Positions 50,106 through 58,359 of a DNA stretch of 64,000 nucleotides are shown piece after piece (position 1 is the stretch's first letter; the number at the start of each line of letters is the position of its first letter). The notes under the pieces are model-generated. The model was given only the letters and a program-made list of their open reading frames with translations, was not told the DNA's origin and did no database searches. Source of the stretch: Synaphobranchus kaupii. Lineage: Eukaryota; Chordata; Actinopteri; Anguilliformes; Synaphobranchidae. The DNA lies in contig CM056377.1 of NCBI GenBank assembly GCA_029718625.1, positions 112,803,641 to 112,867,640 on the forward strand, in the 5' to 3' direction. The position numbers and the translations under genes were made by a program.

Positions 50106-50315
50106 CTGGGCAGGGGGTGATGTTGCACTCCTGGTACTCCAGCGCAGGCCCGAGGCAGGGGATGCCGCCGTATTTGGGCTCGGGGTTGTTGCAGGTACGC
50201 TTGCGGCTGCGGATCCCTCTGCTGCAGTCCCGGCTGCACTGGGACCAGGAGCTCCAGGCCGACCAGCCGCCGTTGACCGTGTGGGTGGTGATCCTGCCGG
50301 AACGGAGAAGATCTC
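50106..50315 (-). CDS. sema5a: sema5a coding exon: TSP1 repeat
   Basis: This phase 1-1 exon of 210 bp (69 complete codons plus split Gly and Val codons) opens with [16 protein letters not shown] and contains a complete TSP1 repeat. It has [10 protein letters not shown] (three Trp, the usual C-mannosylation pattern), CSRDC, the RSRKRTC strand, NPEPKYGG and a final CNITPCP. The acceptor chosen is CCCCAG before GAGATC, because the segment GDLLRSGR is typical of SEMA5A and restores phase 1. A second AG (GGCAG, 50298-50302) lies inside this segment and would remove it. The donor is CAG|GTGAAA. In semaphorin-5 proteins the TSP1 repeats bind sulfated glycosaminoglycans and set attractive versus repulsive signalling. 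Directly after the donor comes a 55-bp minisatellite with no stop codon, so naive ORF calling extends this exon by more than 150 codons into the intron. That extension is not real coding. Confidence 0.93.
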
Positions 50316-50648
50316 CTGGGGACCCGCAGCACAGGATGTAGGAGTGTAAGACACAAAGTCCGCAGGGTAAATTCAATTGCAACACTATCACATTCACTGG
50401 GCCATTTGTAAATTTCTAATAATGAACCAGATTCCCCTACAGCTCTAATCCATGAAGCTGGGTCTGGCTCTCTGTGGGCAGGATATTAATCAGCCAATTC
50501 AATACAGCCTTTATTGAGATCAGTCACTAAGACACTAACCAACAAGCTACATCCCAGTGAGCTACGTCCTAGTCGGCCAGGAAACCTTCACTTTTCAACC
50601 AAAAGTTTTCACTTGAACACCTCTTCATGTTCATTGAGATAGCAAGAT

Positions 50649-50663
50649 GTGTGTGTGTGTGTG

Positions 50664-50694
<31 letters not shown>
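50649..50694. repeat. (GT)n plus poly-G tract
   Basis: GTGTGT followed by a run of about 29 G. Length is likely inexact. Confidence 0.95.
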
Positions 50695-50696
<2 letters not shown>

Positions 50697-51358
50697 GTTT
50701 GTATTGTATTTGAAGGATCTACGGTATGTTTGCATGTTTGTGTAGAAAATAAAACATTTAATCAAAAAAAAAAAATTAGCAATGAGATTGATGTGGTTTA
50801 GTCCAGCTGTTCTTTACCTATACTAAATATTGATTTTAAAGTGCTCACATATGGCATATTGTGCGTGTAAGTAACTGAATCCTCTCTGAATGTGACTCGA
50901 CTAACACAAATGAACATTATCTGTTTTCAACCGCAGCATTGAAAACAAAGACAAAGACAAACAGCTTGCATTTTACCACTTAAAAAGACCATATTACAGT
51001 TTTTCTCAATTGCTTACACACAAAAACTGGAACTATGCACACAATGGTGAAAACCTGAAGCTATTGCATCAACAATAAAGACGTTGTCGGCAAAACTCTA
51101 AGCACAATTCCGTTGTTTTCACTCAAATAGCAATTCTAAATCCCATTTTTGCACTACCCTACACACAAATCCTATCATTTAGCTCAATTTTCATACTCTA
51201 ATCATTTTTGTTCACATGGAAAACACTGGCCTCAAGCGCCACACCCTAATTACCAATTGGTCTAACTCATCCACACTTGCTCAAACTCAATTGGCTAAAC
51301 TTTTCAATTATCTGTCAGAGCATAAATGAGACTTCAGGTGACTTCTGTGTTTGAAACA

Positions 51359-51869
51359 ATGGAAGCGCAACTAGCAGAGAGAGGGAGAGCGAGAAGTGGT
51401 GTACGAGGAGGAGGAGGAGGAGGAGGACGAGGACGAGGAAGAGGACGAGGAAGAGGAAGAAGAAGGGTGGCTATGTCAAATGAAATACGAGCGACATTAG
51501 TCGACCATGTTATCAACCATGGGTTTGATGATGACAGAGGCCAGTCGGCTGCTCTGGTCCAGGACTGGTTTCATTGCCCATCCACGCTTTTCTGGATTAT
51601 TTCTACCCCCATATTCACCTTTCCTTAATCCAATAGAAGAATTATTTTCAGCGTGGCGCTGGAAGGTGTATGATCGCAACCCCCATGAGCAAATGACCCT
51701 GCTCCAGGCGATGGAAGAGGCATGTGGAGACATTCATGCAGACGCCTGCCAGGGTTGGATAAGGCATGCAAGGCGCTTTTTACCCCACTGCTTGGGCAGA
51801 GAAAACATTGCATGCGATGTGGATGAGGTTCTCTGGCCCAATCAGGATCAGAGGCAGGATGCCAAGTAA
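51359..51869 (+). pseudogene. IS630/Tc1-like transposase with Arg/Gly-rich N-terminus, broken
   Basis: It begins MEAQLAERGRARSG, then a Gly/Arg tract (about residues 17-35), then the start of a DNA-binding domain, MSNEIRATLVDHVINHGF. The middle of the protein is missing. The frame then changes and the C-terminal part reads FLPPYSPFLNPIEELFSAWR, WKVYDRNPHEQMTLLQAMEE, ACQGWIRHARRFLPHCLGRE, NIACDVDEVLWPNQDQR and stop. NPIEE holds the last catalytic residue of the DDE triad. The first two Asp are in the deleted part, so the protein cannot be active. Confidence 0.8.
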
Positions 51870-51904
51870 AGTTTAATTTTGTTGTGTGTTGTTTTGTTGT
51901 TTTC

Positions 51905-51906
<2 letters not shown>

Positions 51907-51940
<34 letters not shown>
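51907..51940. repeat. Poly-C run
   Basis: Thirty-four consecutive C inside the IS630-like element. The length should be treated as approximate. Confidence 0.95.
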
Positions 51941-52971
51941 ATCTTGAACAGTGTTACTGTACAGTAACAAATAAAGATGTACACAGTTTCCAAGTGTTTT
52001 TCATCAGTGCCATTACATTATGAATTGCCAAAATGGGTAACACTTTTGTGTCTTGGCAAAACTTGTAGCAATGTGGCAGTAACAGCTTTAGGTTTGAGGG
52101 AAGCTGGGTTGTGTGTGTGTGTGGTCCAATTGGAGCTCATTCAAAGGACGATACTGCATTGTATCGTACACAATACAAACAAACTCAAAGTGACTGTTCA
52201 CACGCTTTACTGAACTGAACTGAATTACTGTAGAATTAGGTTTACCTATGCCATATTTACTGTATTGTATCAGAACGCCAATAATTTCTTCATAATTTTA
52301 TACATTTGAATATGTAATTGCATCATGATGCCAAAACGTATCTAAACAGTATTTTGATGGAAGTGTTTTTAAATTGATCACACCAGTGTGAAACTGATGC
52401 TCAGTAAGATCTATTCGTATAATGGCCTGTGTTCAGTGTTTTGATGCAAAAATACGGTTTTGATAAGAGAGAACATGATTTTGAATGCAGTGTTTGATTT
52501 TGCAAGAGATTTGTGGAATTTTGCCAAAACAGTTAACTCTTACTCGGTTTGTGTGTAGAGTTTTGAGAAATTGAGCTATATTTTCAGGAATTGTGTTTAA
52601 GCAATTGAGAAAAACTGTAAGCCTGGCAATTTCGGCTGGATGGCAGTCTTGTTGCTTGCATAATATGTTCGACACAGAAGAAAAGCACACATGGGCAAAT
52701 GTACTGAGATGAGTGAATACATTGGCCATGGCATGTGGCGTACCCTGCAGCCTGAGTGTGACAGATTGGACACATCTCAAAACACGCACCACATGTCAGG
52801 GTGCTGGGCATGGATGTTCCTGTAATGGCATTTAAATGTACCTCCAGTTCCATCATCATTTACAACACTGCTACTTTGTAATGATATCCAAGTATTACAG
52901 CGTTTACATTTTGAATGCAATACACAGTCTGTATAAGGGGACAGCTTGCTTATCCATTTGTGGTGTGATCT

Positions 52972-52997
52972 GTGCGTGTGTGTGTGCGTGTGCGCAC

Positions 52998-53041
<44 letters not shown>

Positions 53042-53136
53042 AGAGAGAGAGACGAGAGAGAGAGAGAGAGAGACGAGGGAGAGAGAGAGCGAGAGAGAGA
53101 AAGAGATGAGAGAGAAAGAGAGAGAGAGAGAGACAG

Positions 53137-53181
<45 letters not shown>
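52972..53181. repeat. (TG)n/(GA)n microsatellite
   Basis: GTGTGTGTGCGTG tract followed by some 170 bp of GAGAGA with GACA, GACGA and GAAA interruptions. It gives rise to Ser/Leu-rich or Arg/Glu-rich false open frames on both strands. Confidence 0.97.
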
Positions 53182-53187
<6 letters not shown>

Positions 53188-53397
53188 AGAGAAGGGAGAA
53201 ATGGTGATAGGGGTTGCGACAGTGTCAGGGGAGAGGGGATTAAGAGCATTTTTAACCAATTATAGAGACAACAGACAAAGAGCTAACTTTCTTTGTGAAG
53301 TGGCTTGATGACAGTCCCAGGGAGCTAAGCTCTTTCCTTATTGATTCAGAGCCGGCAGTGGTTTGTCAGCCTCTGAACGGTGACCCGCTCTCGTCAC

Positions 53398-53447
53398 CAA
53401 AACTCCTACCAATCTCAAAGGGCAAAACTCCTACCGATCTCAAAGGG
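53398..53447. repeat. 25-bp tandem duplication next to the gap
   Basis: AAAACTCCTACCAATCTCAA AGGGC is followed at once by AAAACTCCTACCGATCTCAA AGGGC. One substitution separates the two. Confidence 0.9.
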
Positions 53448-53503
53448 CACGAGGCGTCTTGTAATCCTCTCCCACTTCAACGATGAGCGCAGGTTGCCGT
53501 CGG

Positions 53504-54003
53504 NNNNNNNNNNNNNNNNNNNNNNNNNNNNNNNNNNNNNNNNNNNNNNNNNNNNNNNNNNNNNNNNNNNNNNNNNNNNNNNNNNNNNNNNNNNNNNNNN
53601 NNNNNNNNNNNNNNNNNNNNNNNNNNNNNNNNNNNNNNNNNNNNNNNNNNNNNNNNNNNNNNNNNNNNNNNNNNNNNNNNNNNNNNNNNNNNNNNNNNNN
53701 NNNNNNNNNNNNNNNNNNNNNNNNNNNNNNNNNNNNNNNNNNNNNNNNNNNNNNNNNNNNNNNNNNNNNNNNNNNNNNNNNNNNNNNNNNNNNNNNNNNN
53801 NNNNNNNNNNNNNNNNNNNNNNNNNNNNNNNNNNNNNNNNNNNNNNNNNNNNNNNNNNNNNNNNNNNNNNNNNNNNNNNNNNNNNNNNNNNNNNNNNNNN
53901 NNNNNNNNNNNNNNNNNNNNNNNNNNNNNNNNNNNNNNNNNNNNNNNNNNNNNNNNNNNNNNNNNNNNNNNNNNNNNNNNNNNNNNNNNNNNNNNNNNNN
54001 NNN
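53504..54003. other. Assembly gap of 500 N
   Basis: Exactly 500 undetermined bases, so probably a nominal gap size. It lies in the 7.2-kb sema5a intron 50316-57484 between a GA-rich region and the right end of a transposon. Any open frame crossing it is meaningless. Confidence 1.
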
Positions 54004-54004
54004 T

Positions 54005-54094
54005 GTGTGTGTGGTTTTTGGATTTGTGTTTAGAGTTTTGAGAAAATGAGGTATGCTTTCAAAAAATGTGTGTAAGCAATTGAGAAAAACTGTA
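54005..54094 (+). mobile_element. Right end of a second IS630/Tc1-like copy
   Basis: TGTGTTTAGAGTTTTGAGAA, ATGAGGTATGCTTTC and TGTGTAAGCAATTGAGAAAA ACTG, then TA, match the right end of the element at 50997-52617 over about 80 bp. The rest of this copy must lie in, or be interrupted by, the gap. Confidence 0.75.
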
Positions 54095-54099
54095 AATAA

Positions 54100-57000
54100 A
54101 TATATATAAATAAATCTTTACACTATATAACACAATTTACAAGTAGGTTGTTACACTTAATGTCACACTCTTAATGATCATATAAAAGATGACACTATGC
54201 CACTTGGCATGTATGAATAGACTAGGTGTAATATCTTCAGCAAATACTGTATATGTTAAAATGAATTCTACTTAATAGTAACTCTACAGGCAAACTTCCA
54301 CACCGAATAGACTCCTCTACAATGTATATTTAGCCTCATGCTAATTTTGTAAGGCTGCTTCCGATCTTGCATTGCTACAAAAAAACTGTTTCTGAAGAAA
54401 ACAACTTGAACTTCCATTTAATGGCGAGCCAAGGACAATAAAAGTCCTTGAGATCTGCCCCCTCCCCAAACCATCCTCTTGTCACTAGTGTAACTAGTGT
54501 TCCCCAGTATTTCAGCGGGGGTGGTAGTCTGTTACTTTACCATCTTCAGCTGACGACAGGTTATAGATTCAAAATCAATAAAAAAGGGCACGCCGTTAAC
54601 CCTAAATCTTTACCAAGTGGCAGTGAATCCCTTTTGGTGCTCATTTTCTCTAAGGTCATACGTCTTACAATAGCGGGTGTCATCAATACCCACCTTCGAT
54701 GTGAAGGTAATTATGTCAATGTGCCCTATAATGCTGATATAAATTAACCCCTGTTCCTGGAGAGCTTGTTCCAGGAACAGCTGTCATGTGACAGACACAG
54801 AGGGAGAGTAAAACTGCCATAAAACGGAGCTGTGCATATGGCAGCGATCGATGAAGCTCGGCCCATCGTCATCCTCAAACTGATTGAAACAAAGGTTCCA
54901 ATTGAGGTGTGTCCAACCTCCACTTCTTCAATAAGGTCTGTTGAGGGAGCTGCATCTTTTGCTCCAGGCCTCCTCCGGCCGTCATCTTTAGGGCTGCTGT
55001 ATTGTAGACGCGACGCAGAACTCAACCCATTCGAGCAACACATTCCCATCTGTTTGCCCAGCCATTAAATTCACCAGAGCAAAAGACTGGTCAAATGGTT
55101 GGGTGACTGCTTTGTGTTAAAATGAACACTGAATGCTTCCGCCATCAAATGCCTTGAGTTGCCACTGCAGTTTCAGTTAACACTGTGCTTAAAGAGCGTG
55201 CCATCAAATTTAATTCCTATTGCAACTTTTAATAAAATTCACATTGTTTTGGTTACATTTCAGTCATGTAGTATAAGCAAGGATTAACCAAGAACAAATT
55301 TACTTGTTTGATGTCTGTCTATCACCCATTTTTTTCACCCATTTTCTATCAAACGAAGTCACTTTTTTGTGGCATCAAACTCCAAATGCATTAACATCAA
55401 AGCTGGATGAAAGTAGACTCTGTAAATGATACCAATCTAAAGGAACGAGACCTATCCACAATGGGTGGGAAGGCTTTGAAAATCGCATTAGCTCACATTA
55501 GTGTGATCAAGCTATGCGGGTGGGAGATATTCATGAGGGAGGGGGCTGACATAGGATACACTGTCCTTTGAGCTACGAGTGTCTTTAAAACAACCTGAAC
55601 TGACTGTTTCTCCTCCAAGGGCTGCTCCATTGCTGGTTTCTCTGATGGTGTAGGGGACTCCCGCTACGAGAGTGTCAATTAGTGACATGTTTACACAAGC
55701 ATTTGAAATAATTAAACTACAAAGTGTCTCTGGTTCTGTTAGACGTCACAGTGCGTGAGCTGAAAGAAGAAATGGAGACCTGTTTAGCAAAATTCTTTAA
55801 AATAACGGTTATGATAAGATTCTTAGTAACACATCAGTTTCTTTATGTTCAGGTGCTGATATAATTTGCCGGTGACCTGAGAAACCTTTAGAAAACGGGG
55901 TGTTGAAAAACAGGTGGCGGTGTAATATAATGGGTAGCGAACTGGGCTTGTAACCCAAAGGTTGCATGTTTGATTCCCAGGTAGGATATTAACCTGAATT
56001 GCTTGTTGTATATCCTCCAGCTGTAGAAATGGATGTAAAAATCCTAAAAGTTTGCTCTGCATAAGAGCATCTGCTAAATGCCAGCAATCTAATCCAAAAA
56101 GCCTGTGAAAGGTCAAGGTGAGGGTGAAAAGGAGAGAGGAGAGTGAAGGAGAGAGGGTAGAATAAACGCACAACAGACAAATAAAAACTAGCTTGAGACA
56201 TAAAAAGGCAACATACTGTACGTTGTGGAAAAATAGATTTGATTTGGCTATAAATACACAACGCACATGGAGCCAACTGTGCCAATAAAAAAAGCTATTT
56301 ACAAATTTAGCTCCCCAATAAAGATCTGGCTGAAAATCTTCAATAGCATCACTCAGCCAGTACGTTTTTATGGAAGTGGAATTCTGGGCCTCTTGTTAAA
56401 ATTATAATTACAAAATCTGAGCTAAAAATCCAACCCAGTGCTCTCATTTACAATGCTATAAAAAAATATATTGTGCATAGACAGAAGATCCTCTAACAAA
56501 GAGGGCAGAGCCGAAGTGAAGTTGGACATGTTCCTGCTCTGCTCCATATTGATAAAAGCAGCCAAAGTCTGGGCCCACCAAAGCCACAGTACTACAGTAC
56601 CAGATAAAAGCTCTTCAGAGAAACAAGCTCTAGATAAGGAGGAGGCCCTTGGAACAGCCAGAAGAAAGAAAAACAACAAATTACCTCCTAATTGTAATGA
56701 AATGCACTTACCTCCAGCATCAAAACTACTTGAGGATCATAAGAAACAGAACTGAAATTTAACAAAATACTGCAAAGAAATGCTACAGTGTAACATGTTA
56801 TCCATAGTGTTGTCAAGTTTGACACACCAAAAGAAAGACAGACATCATTGGAGGGCAGGCTCAGTGGCCACATCCGTGTCGTAAAACCAAGTGAGCAAAA
56901 ATAGAGCTGGAGAACAGGGGCTATGTTTACTGCAACCCTGGGGAGGGCAGAGAAACAACTACGGTCATATAATTATCACCTATTATAACTATTTGTTATA

Positions 57001-57100
57001 TTAGGTGATAACAAACTTTCCTACATTTTCAAGAAGGTGCCTGATCATTAAAAACTGTTTATTTTAAGGAGAGCACACTGAGGAAGCAGAGCTGGTTTGT
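54100..57100. other. Intronic DNA, no exon seen
   Basis: Part of intron 50316-57484. Besides the SINE at 55913-56092 and a perfect 11-bp-stem hairpin at 54751-54780, nothing can be named. The overlapping open frames at 54744-55068 on both strands show no domain. Confidence 0.45.
55913..56092 (+). repeat. tRNA-derived SINE in a sema5a intron
   Basis: The head GGCGGTGTAATATAATGGGT through GGTTGCATGTTTGATTCC carries tRNA-like A- and B-box text. The body includes TTAACCTGAATTGCTT and CAGCTGTAGAAATGGATGTA, and the end is GCATAAGAGCATCTGCTAAA. It is the same family as 11053-11254 and is antisense to sema5a transcription. It lacks an acceptor/anticodon structure, so it is not a tRNA gene. Confidence 0.75.
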
Positions 57101-57296
57101 CGTTTTATTGTTCATTATATTGTTTTCATCCTGTTGCAGGGGTGGGAAAGGATTGATTGCAGCTGTGATATTTATTAAAGGTTGCACATTTTTAATGACA
57201 CAACAATGGAATAATGGCCATTTAGACTGTCATGTGAGGAGGAGGAGGAGAGAGGCTAGTGAACTGAGACAGCACGGGAGAGCAAAAGAAAGAGAG

Positions 57297-57297
<1 letters not shown>

Positions 57298-57383
<86 letters not shown>

Positions 57384-57413
57384 CTAGAGAGAGAGCGAGA
57401 GAGAGAGAGAGAG
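57298..57413. repeat. (GA)n microsatellite near a sema5a donor site
   Basis: GAGAGA tract with few interruptions, ending about 70 bp from the exon at 57485. The sequence that follows (GACAACAAACAGAGAGCTAA, then GTCCCAGGGAGCTAAGCT) is a near-copy of 53264-53331, which also follows a (GA)n tract. Confidence 0.95.
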
Positions 57414-57484
57414 ACAACAAACAGAGAGCTAACTTGATGGCTTGATGAAAGTCCCAGGGAGCTAAGCTAAGAGAGCATGCTCAC

Positions 57485-57712
57485 CATCAGTGGAGCACCC
57501 TGTGGATCCATCACTTGAGCAGTAGCGCATCTCTATCCTCTGTCGGCCCACCTCCAGCAGGCCGGGGTCAGGCACTCGGGGCCTTGCAGGTGTATCTGAA
57601 GCGCTGTTCATAATGGCCGCCGTTTGTCCGATATGTTGACCGGAGTCCAGGGAGTCCAGGGCGTGGTTTTCTTCAGGTCCGGACAGGAGAGGGAGTTACA
57701 GGATTGGTACTC
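57485..57712 (-). CDS. sema5a: sema5a coding exon with two one-base frameshifts: TSP1 end and linker
   Basis: The exon runs from an AAG acceptor at 57713-57715 to a GTGAGC donor. It starts in phase 0 with EYQSCN and ends one base into a Gly codon. The protein is the end of one TSP1 repeat, then KKTTPWTPWTPVNIS, then the non-canonical SEMA5A stretch HYEQRFRYTCKA and LLEVGRQRIEMRYCSSDG. As assembled it cannot be read through. After NISD an extra base (run TTT at 57623-57625 on the plus strand, where the family needs two) shifts the frame. A second extra base (run GGGG at 57578-57581, three expected) shifts it again. Ignoring these two bases gives 226 bp, exactly 75 codons plus one base, which fits both neighbouring exon phases. 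Both errors sit in homopolymers and all other exons are intact, so assembly error is the simplest explanation. A real lesion is possible. Confidence 0.85.
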
Positions 57713-58277
57713 CTTAAAGACAAGGAAAAACAAAGCCCACGATTACCCATTATTTACCAATGAAATGAAAACGTGTTCGATTTCAGAACGACCCCGGCGC
57801 TCCGTGTCGAGCTCCGCTACATCCTCAGTCTTCGGGTTACCGTTTTTGCTGGCTCAAGTGAAATATTTCCATTATGGTATTTGCTGAACATGGCAAGTAG
57901 CAAACAAGCAGAAAAGGTCATTGATCAAGTTTAATTTATAAGAGGGGGTAGAGGGGGACAGAGCCGGCAATAGAGCTGAGCAATAATGAGAGAAACGCTG
58001 CTGCTATGCACACCTCAAAATTACATTTCGATCTGAGGCCCCGCTGAACTTTCTGACAACCAGCAAACAAGCTCATCGGTGTGGACCCCGAAGCCTCAGG
58101 TCTTCACTCGGTCAGGCTGGCTAACAAGGTAAGCCATCTTCATAACAGAGAAACACTGTTGTGCTGTATTTTATGGTTTTTGCTTCTGTCCCTTTTAATA
58201 TCTCTAAAATCTCACTTAACTTTCCTCCATCTCTGCTAACAGTCATTCCTGCTCCCCTCCCACTCTTGTGTTCTCTG

Positions 58278-58282
<5 letters not shown>

Positions 58283-58342
<60 letters not shown>

Positions 58343-58351
58343 ATATATATA
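58283..58351. repeat. (TA)n microsatellite
   Basis: Alternating TA with one phase break near 58331. Confidence 0.97.
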
Positions 58352-58359
58352 CTTATATA

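Larger units (their letters stand above)
50997..52617 (+). mobile_element. IS630/Tc1-like transposon, internally deleted
   Basis: Inverted ends CAGTTTTTCTCAATTGCTTA and TAAGCAATTGAGAAAAACTG lie between TA dinucleotides, with weaker matches further in (CACACAAAAACT against TGTGTGTAGAG). Inside is a broken transposase gene on the plus strand. A 34-C run (51907-51940) lies after it. A second right end of this family occurs at 54005-54094, just past the assembly gap. Confidence 0.85.

Noticed and set aside
49499..50397. Long Cys/His-rich minus-strand open frames (175-262 codons)
   Set aside because: They arise because the 55-bp minisatellite has no stop in any minus frame. Only the part 50106-50315 is a real exon, ended by a good donor site.
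52777..53259. Ser/Leu-rich open frame of 160 codons on the minus strand
   Set aside because: It is the translation of a (GA)n microsatellite, with a matching Arg/Glu-rich frame on the other strand.
53380..54049. Open frames of about 190-217 codons on the plus strand
   Set aside because: They consist almost entirely of the 500-N gap.
55921..55985. tRNA gene
   Set aside because: B-box-like text is present, but no cloverleaf or anticodon arm fits. It is the head of a tRNA-derived SINE.
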